Positions 13,289-26,844 are shown, counted from the stretch's first letter. The stretch: DNA of 64,000 bases from Branchiostoma floridae (GCF_000003815.2 NC_049994.1:9771148-9835147), one strand, 5' to 3'. The notes: generated from the sequence alone by a model not told the origin. Made by a program: numbers and translations.

Positions 13289-13480
13289 ATGATTTTCCTC
13301 TCAAATTGCAGGAAAATGTGTTTTAGAGGGTTTAAAAATCCAAATTTTCCCGGGGGAGCATGCCCCCGGACCCCCCTAGAATGCGAGCGCCTGCGGCGCT
13401 CGTCTCGCGCCTCCGGCGCTCAATGCCCCCCTCCCAGATATTTGGACGCATACTTTCAAGAACCTGGCGGGAACGCTGCA
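13289..13480. repeat. Transposon-like GC-rich module
   Basis: TTAGAGGGTTTAAAAATCCA, then CCCGGGGGAGCATGCCCCCG and GACCCCCCTAG followed by GCGCTCG/GCGCTC words. Weaker versions (GGGGGAACATGTCCCCAGAC) at about 37.65 kb and (GGGTCCGGGGGCCGCC) at about 23.25 kb suggest an interspersed family. Confidence 0.5.
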
Positions 13481-14357
13481 GGTACGTGTATAAGTGCTAT
13501 CATACTACATGTATTTATGGTGGTTTCTGGTGATGATTTGTTACACACAAGTTACAAATAACATTTAGAGTGCAATGGAAACAGTTATTGCATGTTAGCA
13601 TTGTGGGAAAATAAGAATAGTAATTTCACTTATTCAGTACCTCTTACAAAACTGTAAGATGTAAAAATAGCGTACTGTACAAGTACTAGTACATTTGATT
13701 CTATGTGATTCACATATAGAATTTGAATGAAACTGCATTCCGTCAATGTTTGCAAAGCGCAGTAGGTCTTTTCACTACCTGCATCTAACTCATTCTAAGA
13801 ATCACTCCACTGCGAGATGAATTTGAATATGAAGTCTATCAGCAGACTGTCGGACCATTAGTTGTCTCCAAGGTAATCCTTTCATTTCGTTTCTTCCCAT
13901 CTTCTTTTCAATCAGACAAATCAATCCCAGAAAGCTGAAGCATGTATATCCCTAAATCTTAATGGTTTCCTTTTAATGTCACGCTGAAAAATTGATGATG
14001 ATGTATGCTTCTGAATGCCATCAAAGGGCTGTTCCAATTTTCACAGGTAGGGGAAAATGAGAAATACATGTAAGTGCTTTATACTAAAAAGGCAAAGGGG
14101 ATTAATCAAGGAGAATGAAGTATAAGGGGCATGATAATAAAGATATAAGTGGAAAACAAAATGTTAGCCTTTTGTGAGATCTTTAAATGTGCCATTCAAA
14201 CGGGAAATTACAATGTACATGTAATCTATGCACATACAAATTTTACATCTTGGTCTTACATTTTAGCTTCAAAGCTGAGGCCACACCAATTAAATTTGTT
14301 GCTTCTTGGATTTTCAGAAAAATATTAGACTGGTAGGTCAAACAAACAATACCTCTA

Positions 14358-14388
14358 TACCCCATACTTTTTGCAAAAGTATGGGGTA
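14358..14388. repeat. Perfect 14-bp hairpin
   Basis: TACCCCATACTTTT and AAAAGTATGGGGTA separated by TGC; flanking CTC/GAG nearly extends it. Confidence 0.75.
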
Positions 14389-14984
14389 AAGAGATTGATA
14401 TTAATATATAATATGTTGGCAGTGGGTAGGACTTGATGTAAGACACAACCAACTTTTGTCCCCCTAACAACTTTCATTATAACTGGTCTCCTTTACATCA
14501 TCTGTAGCAAGCATCATACATTTGTATGTCCATGATTTGTGACTTGTCAAGCAGAGATTCAATTTTGAGACCCCAAGTTGGCGTTACAATCTGCATGGAG
14601 AAACGGTGTGGACTGCTTTCTGCACCCTGTCTGGCAGAAACCCAATGTCAATTGGATTGGGACAGTCTGTGATGCTGACTTGTTATGGATGTGTCTGTGT
14701 CGGAGGTAACGGGCCAGGAAAATCAATAGCTACACGGTGTGTGGTGTCATCACTCCTGAAAACACACACTCAGCTACATGGTGGAGAAATCCTTCCTATT
14801 ATCCCAGGGTTGGGTCTGGAGGATTAGCAAGGAAAAGGGGACTGTATCTTGATCTAGGTCTTTGGTTCGTTCCTGACCCTTGTCGTGGACATACATTTGT
14901 ACATGTACACTGTAGGACTACTAGGTTTCCATACTGCTTCAGTACATGAATAGAAGGGTATTTTGTCTAGAGGAATGGGTTGAC

Positions 14985-15180
14985 AAACCTTCCCCCTTAA
15001 CATGCTTTAACATCCTTAAATACAGGACCCCCCATTTTAGGTCCCTTCCAAAAGATAGGTGCAGCCCCAACCGAGATGCCACACCCAGGATTAAACTGAT
15101 GCCTCCCAGTTACCTAAACCGAACCAGGAGCTCAATAGTGAGTGAGTGAGGTTGCTACCAGTTGGGCCACAGGGACATCC
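14985..15180 (-). repeat. SINE remnant (minus strand)
   Basis: On the minus strand GTGGCCCAACTGGTAGCA resembles an A-box region. It is followed by CTGGTTCGGTTTAGG, then AAGGGACCTAAAATGGGGGG and TCCTGTATTTAAGGATG, sharing the terminal block of the remnant at 26845-27090. Confidence 0.45.
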
Positions 15181-18100
15181 CCAATCACAGGTTAAAATAC
15201 ACTGGAAATTCACTGTTCATCATGACAGTTGACAACTTAGTCAACTGTGATTTTCACCATTTTTGGCTGGTCATCTTTCTTCTGGAGATAAAACTCTATC
15301 TCATTTTCCACTGCCCTCTACAGTCCTTCATCTCTGAAACAAACAGTAAATTCCCGACTGTTTTGGTGAACCAACGTTCTCCTTGGGACAGCCTTCACCT
15401 GTTCCCAAACATTAGCCATGCTGTCTGCATTACGTGTCAGTCATCCTGCCTATGTTGCTAGGCAACCAATGGACACAACCAGCCTTTGACATCATCACCC
15501 AATCAAAACCCTTCTCATGTTTCAAATTTTTCTCTTGCCCAAATGATGCATGTTCTCCCAAGGTCAAAACACTGAAGGACAGCCCCCCCCCCAAAAAAAA
15601 TACTGTAAAATCTAGACATTCAAAATTGAAACTTTTTTACTAGAACGACATATTTCTGGCAGACATTAAGTCACCATAACATATGGTCACCATATGAAAA
15701 GCGAGCCATTTCAAGTAGCAGTTAACTTAACTGCACATCCGATAACAAGTTGGAGTGTAGAGTTTGAAAAGGATTTAGAAAGCAGTGAGCCTCACCTGAA
15801 ATAAAGCAGCATGCATAACTACAAATGTAGTTCTTTATGGTTTACCAGAGGGGTAGTTTTGATACAGTCCTCACCGATTTTATTGCATAAGGTGCACTGA
15901 GAAGATTACTCACACAGCTCTCATCACAACTCTGGCTTTTTCTTCCCAGGCATATTTGTTTAACATCACAATAAATGACCCATCCCAACCATACTTGAGT
16001 GCCAAGAGATGCCAATGATACATAATATTTTTTTATGCCTTCCCCGGCAGTATTTACACATTAAGGTCAGCCCTGCATCTCGCCAAGATTGCTCCCTTTG
16101 TCCACTGGGGATGATTAAAATCTTAACTGCAGGCATAAAGTAGCCTTATGACATCCTTATGTTGGTCGGAAGGTAGCTTTATGACGTATAAGTAGCCCAC
16201 AGCAAGTTCCAAGCAAACATGTTTTATTAAAGTGTGGCACTTCCAAGTGATAAGTGGACCCGTGGTACCAGTATCAAATTCCAACTCGACCGAAGAGGCA
16301 TTGCTGTAGAGCACTGATACATAATTAAAACTGGTCCCCTAGAATTTCAACCAACCTGATCAATCTACAATCCAAGCAGGAGTAATAACACTTTGACTCT
16401 CTAGGGAACAGGACCAGAGTTTCATCTGGTAATTCTGAAACTGCTTCCGGTGGCCGAATTGACCGATAGTGATAGGTGCATCTAGACTTACAGTGTACAG
16501 GCAGGATTCCTTTCCAATCATTAATTTATTTCCATCCTCTCTGTCCTTCACCTTGCTCTCAGTAGGTTGTGACTTACCGACTGAGTCATACCAAACGCTT
16601 AAAAAATGGTACATGCTTCTTTCTCTGCATAGAACTTGTACATGCGCATGTAGCTGAACAAAATCATGGACTAGCCACCTGCTGTAATGATTTCACAAAA
16701 CTGTGTGGCCCACTGGCTACAGAAAAGGAGATGGGTGCTGTCTGATGCACCATCTGATGTGGAAAGTACTTACTACCAGTAACTCTTAGTTTCTTCACAT
16801 ACACATAACTATTAGTTGTTATTGGTTGCCATACATTGTTCCCTGTGTGATTGTTGAGCAATAAAATTCATTCCTTCATTCATATAAAATGCTCATTCCC
16901 TAAATTGTGATTCTCCAAACAAAACAATGAAAAGACCTGTGCTCTTTTTTCTATGGGAGGTGGATTGGAGATTTGTGTTTGTGTGAATCGCCTTTAAGGA
17001 ATTGTCAATGGGACAGTACAGCTTGTTTTGAAAAATGAGAGACAAAGAAACTGGGTCCTGGGCAAAGTCGGAGGATTTTGCCTCAAGGACACATCTCCAA
17101 TTAGCCCCGTGACGTGACTAGAGCTAGCCCTGTTTGCATTCCCTTTCACTCGAAACACACAAATCACGCAAAAGGGACACCAGTGTTCTGAGAAACCAGT
17201 AATGCACAGCATTGTCTTGGTGATTACAGGCTCTGCTGTGTAACTTCATTTTGTTTCATGAGGACTTATTTTTCCGGGAGAAGGGGAGAAGAGATTTCAT
17301 TGGTGTTTTATGTTCAAGGTTGAAACAATTTGGAAACACAGTGGTAATACATTGGATATACATATAAACTAAGTGTCGGGAAATTGCATTCGAAAACTTT
17401 TCAATGTGAAAAAAAGTGAAAAAAAAACACTGCAAATATTTCAATATTGACAGCAACATAGCATGGATACTAAACTGTAAGAAGACCACCACACGTCTTA
17501 TTTTCATCCTCAAAATTGTTTTTAGACCATGAAACATTTTTCTACTGATTCCCTTGCTCATTGATGCTTCAGTGCAGTTCAGTTCAGTTGATGCTTACAT
17601 ACAATGTATAGCATGGTATCCAGACATACATGTATCATAGCTCCTGAGTCTCTTCTGTAGAGAGGGTATAAGAAACTTGGGAGTTGTAAAACAACTGGAT
17701 ACCAGGCTAGGTTATATAATGAAAAACTATATTATACAAAGGGTACCTAATGATTGTTTAACTTTTTATAACTTTCAAGCAACTTTCAGCTAGCTGAAAA
17801 TTTATCACACTAAAAACAACATTAATCTGGCCTTACAATCAGTGATCCATGTATTCATTTTTCAGATCATCTAACACTTTCAAATCTGATATCCTTTACA
17901 ACTGACAGGGCAATACGTTACGTACAGAAAAGCTGTGACCCCTGCTACCGGGGGTGCAAATAAAATCGTTTGCATCTGTAATAATTTGTTGAAGCATTGT
18001 TCCAGACAATGGGCTTGAAAATATTGATATACACATTTGTGCTCAAGAAACTTCAAGTCATAACGCATCAAAGTTGAACGTCAAAAAGGGGTGGAATTTC

Positions 18101-18700
18101 TAGTGTTTTGCAAACACATTTTCTCTTTACACATTTTCTCTTTACTGCAGAATTAAAGCAAGTTGTGGACTCAAACGTATCAACACTATCTACAAACTAT
18201 ATCAAACTATAAAGATTAGGACATCTGAGAACAAGACACTTGACACCAACATTAGCACAAATATTACAAGATACACCATTAAAGAAAAGAACTGCCGCTA
18301 GCGATTAAGGCTTTTCAAAGCCGTTTTGCTATACTGACATCTTAACCGTGAGATCTGAAATAAATGATAATGTTTTCAGAGATTAGGATACAACTAATCT
18401 GCATAATCCATTGATGGATTATAATGGAAGCGCTTTCTCCGCTAATGCGCCATTGGGGGAGCGCTCACAATTCACGACGGACGGCTTCCGCATTTAGAGG
18501 AGGAAGATTGTTTCCTAGAGGAGTAGGATGTGCGGCGTGAGGGATCGGTCCATTGAAACGGACGGAGGCAGGCATTCTTCTTAACTACTGAGGCACAACT
18601 GCGCAGTTGTGTCACTGTCCGGACAGGTAAACAGGTTCATTTGTCTGACCCGCGGTCATGGCTTACACTGGATAGAAGTGACAATATTGGTTTCTTACTG
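15181..18700. other. Gene-free tract
   Basis: No convincing exon. 18.40-18.62 kb is an unrepeated GC-richer block just before the foldback at 18716 and is a possible conserved noncoding element. The rest is AT-rich with short chance frames. Confidence 0.4.
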
Positions 18701-18715
18701 TTTGAAGCAACCTTA

Positions 18716-18897
18716 TAGCCTCCATAGCAGGCTCTCTAGGGCCTTTTTCCATCTTTTTTTGGCTCATAATACACATTTGCTGGCCATTACAGGGTTAACA
18801 ATCAAGTAACCCAGTACAAAAAGAAATGGCCAGCAGAAGTGTATTATGAGCCAAAAAAAAGAAGGAAAAAGGCCCCATATGCCTGCTATGGAGGCTA
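18716..18897. mobile_element. Foldback element with 9-bp target duplication (copy 1)
   Basis: Left end TAGCCTCCATAGCAGGCTCT and its complement at the right form long inverted arms around AACAATCAAGTAACCCAG. Flanks GCAACCTTA (18707-18715) and TCAACCTTA (18898-18906) are a 9-bp duplication with one change. Long arms plus 9-bp duplications suggest a Mutator-like foldback. Short open frames across it are chance. Confidence 0.8.
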
Positions 18898-20347
18898 TCA
18901 ACCTTAAACCATATCAGGGCTCAAAATGCTGGGTGCATTTGAAAATGAATTGTGCACCTAAAATTGGAGCTATGAACCTAAATTTTGACTGTGGGTGCAC
19001 CAGAGCACCTAAATATTTGTGTAAAGTTATGAATATTTTGGACATTTAAGAGTCAGAAAAAAATGAAAAAACTTGTACAGGATTACTTGTTCAAGGATTT
19101 GAAGACAAGCAGTGTATTTTGCTGATACTTCTACTCTATGTTGTGCACCCAAATCTTTTTTCCTGTACACAATAGATTTTTGGGGCTAAGCATGCCAGAG
19201 TTCTTCGAAAAAAAAGAAGAACTTTGAGCCTTAATGGATAAGTGGAGCATGACTCCTCTGGTCATGTGTAGATGGATGAGCTAGGACTGGGACTTCATTG
19301 TGTGTGACACAAAGACCTCATGCAGAGAAGGGGATACCACAGGGCTCTACCCAGCTCAAGAGCGGTCATATTTGATGGAGTATATCACCTCAACGAGTGC
19401 TGAAGGCAAGAGTAATGTGGAGGAGTTTGGGACATGCTCCATAGGAAATGTTGAACTTCGTAACTCTCCAAAGTGCTATTTTCTGTATTTTGAGCAGCAA
19501 ATTTCAATGGGCCAGTCTTGATTTAGTGGATGGTTTTCATGTTGAAGACCTTATTAATATATTTTGTTGACCATCAAGTCTGCAAGCTGGCAGCTCACAA
19601 GAATGAGAAAATTAGACAATTAGATTAGACTATTAAATTAACTCTAGCTACGTTTGCCATTCAGCACCAAATTTGTATTGTTAACTAAATCAACCAGATG
19701 GGAGAAGGTTGAGATATTGCTTTTAGGGACCTTTCAGAATGAAAGAACAAATTTCCGAGTGTTTTGGTGTCAACTGCGAAAGTATATAAATCAAATATTC
19801 AAAATTTTCATATCATAACACGAATTACAGGGTCTACTCTCTGACTGCCTCTTCTTTCTTCTTATATTAATATATGATCCAATCAGGATGCAAAAAAAAA
19901 GAGGGAAAATTATTTCCCCTTTTAGTTCTCATAGCTGCACAAAACAAATATCATTAAATCTTGCTACTTGTAACAAGCCCATGGGAAGCTCTGATAGATG
20001 TCAAAGGGGACAGGAGGTGCGAGGTTAGTATAAATGATATATGACTGTTGCAAACTGGGAATATATATACTGTATATATATCTTCATATATTCAACGCAG
20101 GTCATTGAACTGTGCCATCTGTTAGAACAGTTGTTGCTTGAGGACTATCTCTTAAATCAATATGCTAGAAGAAAGATATGGATAACGTTCTTGTTATTCA
20201 AATATAGATGTCGTAAAATCTGCTGCCACCTGTTTCTTTTGTAATCATTCAATACATGATAAATAAATATGCATACTATTATTCTACTTCGCATTTCAAT
20301 GCCAAATGTACCATGACAGATTTAGGAATGTGACTGAACCATGATAG

Positions 20348-20500
20348 CACTATGTGTATGTGTGTGCGTGCATGCCTGCTTGTGTTGCCATTTATGTGAC
20401 GTATTTTGTGTGTGTGTGTGTGGGGGGGGGGGGGTGCGTGAGTGGATCGTTTGTGTGGGGGGGGACGGGGGATGGTGCCATTGCGTATGTGTGCGTGCAT
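20348..20500. repeat. GT-rich and poly-G low-complexity tract
   Basis: GTGTGTGC, (GT)n, a run of about twelve G, and GGGGGGGACGGGGGATGG within 150 bases. Overlapping frames on both strands are products of the repeat. Confidence 0.9.
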
Positions 20501-21761
20501 GCTCAAGGTATTATGGACTTTGTTAAAATCACTTCATTTTGGTCAATCCAGTAAGCTTTCCAGCAGAATGTCAAATGTGGACACAACTGGATCTTCAGCA
20601 CCGAGGACAGCACTAACATTGAAAACAATAGTGTTGATATCTATCAATATAGTTTGAGTAAATTAAACAAGCTTAGATTTCAAGTATTACTATCAGAACC
20701 TTTGTCCGATTCAACATGCTTTTCTTATACTGATGAAAGAAGTAAGTAGTAGTAAGTATCTAGGTTGTCTGAAACATATGACCGTTTCCAAAATCATATA
20801 CTTGCTTGAGGGCTTTTTGGCGATAGTTGTACAGCTTTATCTTCACAAGATCAAGGTTGCCCATGCAAGCAGAGCAAGTCATTTGGTCATAAGCCCAAAA
20901 GCAGGCCTTACATTTTATCTATAACCCCAAGATTTCACATCAAAGACAAAATTTACTATCTGTGGTTATTAGAATTTTACACTGCTAATAGCAGAAAGGA
21001 ATTCCAATTTCCATCTACAGCAGCTGCTTTGTTGGAAATGACTGATGAAACTGATAAAATTGCTATGAGCTATACCAATTACGTGGCAATATCCTACAGA
21101 TGTTATCATGCACTTTGTTGGGAATTATAAAAGCCATTAATTTCTGTACGTAATCACGCAAACAGTTTACAAGGTACATTGTACCTATGAAAAATATATG
21201 GATGATATAAAGAATAAACTATATGAATTCAACTATGATGGACACTCTCCACATATATATGGATGCACCAACATTACTGATTGTCGTAAAATTCCGAGGC
21301 AATTAAAGAGGATACGATGTTGAGTAATTCCTTTCAAACATTATCTTCTAAAGACTTCCTTATTATTCACGTGCATGGAATAAAAAAACAATCCTACAAT
21401 CCTGACATAAGGCCATACCAATTCAATGTCATGTTTCTCAGATGCATGGGAAAGAAAATGTTGTGCTTCCTGTTTCAGTCCTGAAAATATTAGGGTCGGT
21501 AGGTAAGGGTTATCTTTTTTTATATTTCAGCCATACATAGTATGGTGAAATATATTGTATTCGTAATGTTTCTTCTTTCTTCTTCTCCTGTCAAATCTTC
21601 AAAGTGATTCATCTCCGCCGTTCCTAGACCGAATGACCTGAAATTTGGCACAGGGGTAGAATGGGCCAATACCTTGATGCTTTTTTCTCAGTTTTTTCAT
21701 ATCTGCCTCTAAAATGATTTTATTGAGATTTTTTGGTCAATTTTAGACCAAAACTGTATAT

Positions 21762-22262
21762 TTTGGCCCCTGTACCCTGGTATTACAACCAAATGAGCTG
21801 AAATTTGACAGAGATGTGCCTTGATAACGCCCCCATATAAATTCGATAACACTTTTGGTGTACAGTACAACAAAATGCTTATTTTTGCGATTTTTGACCA
21901 ATTTTTGACCAAAAAAGGACACTTTTGGCCCCTGTACCCTGGTATTACAACCAAATGAGCTGAAATTTGACAGAGATGTGCCCTGATAATGCCCCCATAT
22001 AAATTCAATAACACTTTTGGTGTACAGTACAACAAAATGCTTATTTTTGCGATTTTTTGACCAATTTTTGACCAAAAAAGGACACTTTTGGCTCCTGTAC
22101 CTTGGTATTGCAACCGAATGAGCTGAAATTTGACACACATGTGCCTTGATAATCCCTTCATATAAATTCAATAACACTTTTGGTGTACAGTGCAACAAAA
22201 TGCTTATTTTTGCGATTTTTGGCCAATTTTTGACCAAAAAAGGACACTTTTGGCACCTGTAC
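21762..22262. repeat. 162-bp tandem array with long open frames
   Basis: TGTACCCTGG-type anchors fall at 21771, 21933, 22096 and 22258, giving periods of 162, 163 and 162. Each unit includes GAGCTGAAATTTGACA, CCATATAAATTC and CACTTTTGGTGTACAGT. Because 162 is a multiple of three, two minus-strand frames of 150 and 250 codons stay open and encode ~54-residue repeats (CPFLVKNW, ISILLYCTPKV, CQISAHLVVIPGYRG). I call it noncoding repeat rather than a gene. Confidence 0.85.
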
Positions 22263-22866
22263 CCTGGTATTACAATTAAATGACCTGAAATTTGGTATAG
22301 ATAGGCATTAGATACTTGGTAACAAGATTCAAGTAAAATTTTTGACATAAACAACTTTAAAATGATTAATTTTGGCACTTTTCTGAGGGGAAATTTGTTT
22401 TCTTTTGGCCTCCTGACGTGACCTTCCGTGACCCCGCACAGAGCCACACCTGTGCGCGTCAGCCGGAGAGTTAATTGAATCAAAGACCTAGCCAATCAGC
22501 GAAGAGGAGGCCAAAGGCTAATTAATATTCATAAGCGGGGCCTCATGATCCCGCATATACAAAATGTAGCAGTGTTCCCGCCAGGGGGAGCGAAGCCCGC
22601 CTAAGGCTCTCGCATTTTAGACTATTCAGAAGGCTTTATATTGTATCAGTTCTTAGGGGCATATCTATGATAATTGCAGCAGTCACTTAACTTCTCTTCA
22701 GGAGTTTAGCGTAACACTATTTCAGGTCAAACCGTCAAAGGCAACTAAAAACAAACTTTAACGTTACTGAGTTCAACAGTACTTATAACTTGTTATCCGA
22801 AGTTGAAACGCTAGCGATGGTATTTTCGCTGCGCTGTTAGCTCCGTGCGACTGTTGTTGACGGTCT
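22250..22866. repeat. Tandem segmental duplicate, copy A
   Basis: Shares a long ordered series of blocks with the segment at 22878-23800: CTGTACCCTGGTAT, TTTGGTATAGATAGGCAT, GCCAATCAGCGAAGAGG, GGCTAATTAATATTCATAAG, GCATTTTAGACTA, and TGTTGACGGTC at the right end. Copy A lacks the MITE present in copy B. Diverged; no gene seen. Confidence 0.85.
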
Positions 22867-22877
22867 TATAACGGTAT

Positions 22878-23800
22878 ATTTTGCATCCCTGTACCCTGGT
22901 ATGAGTAACATTTGGTATAGATAGGCATAAGATAGTTGGTAAAATGATCCAAGTGAAATTTTTGGCATAAAGTACTGTAAAAGGCTTAATTACAGCACTT
23001 TTTTGGGGGGAAATTGGTTTTCTTTCGTTCTCCATGCCATGACCTTTCGGACGTTCACCCCACAGAGCCGACATCTGCACCTGCGTCTAGCCGGCAGGAA
23101 GAGTTAATTCAATTAATGGTTCAGCCAATCAGCGAAGAGGAAAGCGAAGGCTAATTAATATTCATAAGCGGGACCACACAATACGTTAACTTGAAGACTC
23201 AGGCCGTACAGACTTCTCGCCAGGATTTTTTCAAAGCGTCGGACAGGGGTCCGGGGGCCGCCGAATGTCCCTGGCGGGGTCCAGGGACAGGGCCACTGTG
23301 GGGGGGACCCAGGGAGGCGAAGCCCCCCCGGAAGCTCTTGCATTTTAGACTACAGTCAAACCTGTCTATAGCGGCCACTCAAGGGACCGGACAAATGTGG
23401 CCACTGTAGACAGGTGGCCTCTGTATAGAGGTGGCAACTTGTAGATAAAATACCCAAGGGGCCAACAAAAAGTGGCCACTATGGACAGGTGGCCCCTCTG
23501 TAGAGGTGGCCCCTAATACAGGTTTGACTGTATTGAGAAGGCTTCTTTTATCAGTTTTTTTAGGGCCATATCTACGATAATCGTAGCAGTCACTTACTTC
23601 TCTTCTGCAGTTTGACTTTAAAATATTTCGGGTCAAAGCTTCAAAGACAACTAAAACCTCATAAACAACAAACTTTACTTAACTCAACAGTATACAAAAA
23701 TATTGTACGGGTTGCCATCCTTAGTTGAAGCGCTTATTTATAGCGCTAGTATCTTCGCTGCGCCGTTAGCCGCCGTGCGACTTTTGTTGACGGTCTGATA
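22878..23800. repeat. Tandem segmental duplicate, copy B (with nested MITE)
   Basis: Same block order as copy A, but longer because of a GC-rich insert around 23230-23335 (GGGGTCCGGGGGCCG, AGGCGAAGCCCCCCC) and the MITE at 23353-23530. Likely a transposon body duplicated in tandem. Confidence 0.82.
23353..23530. mobile_element. Tc1/mariner-like MITE, 178 bp, with TA duplication
   Basis: Ends CAGTCAAACCTGTCTATAG and the complement ACAGGTTTGACTG, flanked by TA (23351-23352 and 23531-23532). The inside is full of GTGGCCAC / GACAGGTGGCC words that pair with one another. The neighbouring duplicate at about 22618 reads TTTTAGACTATTCAGAAGGC, the uninterrupted target, proving an insertion at a single TA. 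A related scrap (ACCTGTCTATAGTGGCCAC) sits at about 24334-24352. Confidence 0.88.
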
Positions 23801-26800
23801 TCCCTACGTCGCCGCCTCGCTGATATTCCCACGGACATGTTTCAAGAAAAATACCCAGCAAAAAATGCTGTTCTGCGTCAAATTCTATTCTATAAAACAT
23901 GTGGGACTCAGTGTTACAGTCTAAATATTTTGTAGAAGCACCGCTGTAGGAAAGAAGGTCCAAGCAATGTAAAACATCACGTAGCATGAAGTTTGCTGTC
24001 AACTGGCACACAGCACATGACTGTTTGAAACTCTAAGTCTAATCAACAGCCGTGTTTGATTGATAGCCGGCGGTCCTTTGATGAAGTCGGCGAAAGGTGC
24101 GTTAGTTAGAAAATCTGCGTTTAGTTTTGATACGTAATTATAAGTTAGACAGTGGCGAGAATGATTATTTTCTCATCAATATTTCTCTTCAGAATTATTT
24201 GAACTTAATTGTACATCTAAACAATATTGGCTTACCTGTGCAATGTTTATATGATTAATGATCAGTGTACTGAAATAATGTGTAACGTATGGCTCCTAGT
24301 CAATAGATCAGCATTTTCTCTATAGTGACCACCTGTCTATAGTGGCCACATTTCCTAGTGCTGTTGTTGTTTGACATAAACTTTGAACATTTAAATTGTA
24401 AGTAACTTTAAACTGCCAGAGTTTCAGCCCAATAAAACACTCTCAGCGCCAGGGTATGAACAGACTGACCAGACAGACGAAAATAAATCCTCGAACAAGG
24501 TTCAATCGTATCTTCCGGGTCTGGCAGGAAGTTGTTACACTAAAATAAGAATAGGCTCGATGGCTGATTGCATACAAAGTAAAACAGTTTAACAGTTTTA
24601 CAGCTTGAAGAAAACAAACGCTCCTACAGTACCTGCACCTGCTTGATAATTATTAAATCGTATGCCCTACTTGAATAAAAAAAGTTCACTGCAATAATAA
24701 ATGTACCCACATCACAAGGAGCTTATACTTTTTTAAACTTACACCTAGTTATCGTACTGAAAATTGTTAATGACATTACATGAAGTCATTCAACAATTTT
24801 CAGTCATGATGAAAATTTTCTGAATGGAAGGTGTGATTATTGTCATTTTCTGAAAAATAGAAGCAAGCTCTGTTTTTACCTGGAATCAATTCACAATACC
24901 AGTCCACTTTGGGGGATAATGTACTGTTAAGAGGATGTTCCATTTTTGCGCAGGGGTGATTTGGAACAGTCCAATGTTGCGTGGAAAGGGGTATGGCTGA
25001 AATATGCTGTATTTGCTCTTAAGCAAATGTCGGCCTTTCTAGTTCCTTGTAATTTTTTTCCCTCGGCCTCAATAGATTTTGTGTACATTTGATTTTTTTC
25101 TCAATTAACTCAATTCTGGGTAATTATTGGTAGGGGGGCCAAAACCTACACCATTTTCTGCCCCAAGACTACATTGTATATACCACTATAAAATCATCAC
25201 TGTAGCATGTTCAGAACATGAGATATTAAAACCAGAAGACAGGTTCCACCGCAGTGTCGTAGAAAGCCAATGGGGGTAAATTATCGAACTTGACCTTGAA
25301 GTTTGTTTAACGAACCCCCCACCATCCCCACCAAATATCATGAGGATTCAACCACAGCTTTCGTGTTAGGCTTTTCACAGACTCACAGAAAAATGGAACT
25401 GAAACCCTGGTGGCAAAGGTAATTACAAACCACACAAAGATGGTGAAACACTCATTCATCATTCATATCTATCTTCACAAACCACCAAGCATAGCTATGA
25501 GAGATAAGTAATGATAGCTATTAGTCCTGAATCATAAACTAGACTTGGATTCTGTGCATAATCCTCAAAAAGATAAATATTCAATGTAGAACAAGTAACT
25601 TAGTGTACACTAGAAATTCAGAGTTGGGTATAACAGTTTTCTTATCAGTCCATTGCTCTTGTTCTTATTTTATTTTGAGTCAATTCAAGGTAATGCATTA
25701 GACTCTTTCTTTCATGCAAAATTATGCACAAGACTTTCAAAAACACAACGATACACTAAGTGACTAAATTTTAAAACATTAAAAGCATTGTAACATTATA
25801 ATAACCTACCTGTTTTCACAAAGTGATGTAAAACATTGGATGGCAGATCAAGGCAGAGAACCGGGAACAGGGTCAGCAGGCACATGAAAAAAAACACACA
25901 GATTTTGTTAGTTAGAAATTCACAAAAGATTACATTTAAAAATTTCTATTGAGCATAAGGCCTGGATGCCTTCCTAGTTAAAGTTTATCAGGGCTCTAGC
26001 AAAGTAGGGGTGAACCTTACAAATTGCAGACCTGTTTCAAAATGGTGTAATTGAATACATCTGACAGCATACAAGAATATGTTTCAATGACATCCACTTG
26101 CCTTCGCTTCAAAGCTTAGTCTGCCTTCTAAGCCAATGATTTTTTTCCAAAATACAGCTATGAAAACCTTCATTTCATCTGTGCAACCGTTTGTTTATCT
26201 ATTTACCAAGGGGGATACATATCACCTTCAATCAGCATTTTTCAATTACTAATTAACAAAACATAACAAAACTACTAATGATTACAAATAAGAAAAATCA
26301 AAACCATCCAGTACACATTCATGTGCATAGTATCATAACCCATATGTCCTGCCTTGTTGACATTAAAGATCACAATGCCATCCAATGATTGATGTCAGTT
26401 GTGCCAACAAAGCAAAGGTGAAAGTGTAGCTGTGTGGGTTTGCAAACCTTATAAACAGTAGAGAATGCGCGACCATGCACTTTCGCCATCCACAGTAATG
26501 GAGGCCATATGGCAGAATTGACTTTCCGATAAAGGGACTTTATAATGTAGAGGTAATCAAACCATAGGCAGGACTCCCAACCACAAGTCTTGCATTGAAA
26601 TTTCTAGACTGGGTATAAGCTGACGGCAAAGTAGTTTGCTCTGACGTTAGTTGACTAAGACCCCATTTACCCATGTATACCAGGATTAGTGAATGAGCAT
26701 TGATCTCGATTCTATCAGCCAAATCCGCTTCCTAAAGTGAATTTCAAGCAGATCAAGACTAACCCCAACCTCGGAGCCAGAAACCAACCGTTCAGACCAG

Positions 26801-26844
26801 GATTGACTATCAGGATCAATCCTGGTCTGAGTGAATCACAACTT
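23801..26844. other. Gene-free AT-rich tract
   Basis: Apart from a hairpin-MITE scrap near 24.33 kb and the 24756-24804 hairpin, I see no exon, array or mobile element. Confidence 0.45.
24756..24804. repeat. Imperfect ~20-bp hairpin
   Basis: ACTGAAAATTGTTAATGAC and AGTCATTCAACAATTTTCAGT pair with one bulge around a short loop. Confidence 0.65.

Larger units (their letters stand above)
8720..14980. other. Gene-poor tract
   Basis: Mostly AT-rich and unassigned. 10.64-11.05 kb and 12.3-13.0 kb are GC/CpG-richer; the latter has AACCAATCAGCG and CATTGGTTACC (CCAAT boxes in opposite orientation, about 12294 and 12332). A minus-strand frame at 10504-10812 (102 codons) is unrecognised. Either block could be promoter or enhancer sequence; nothing proves it. 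Confidence 0.35.

Noticed and set aside
21743-22495. 250-codon minus-strand frame, the longest in the window
   Set aside because: It is a by-product of a tandem array with a period of 162 bases; a second frame is open over the same units and one unit of 163 shifts the register.
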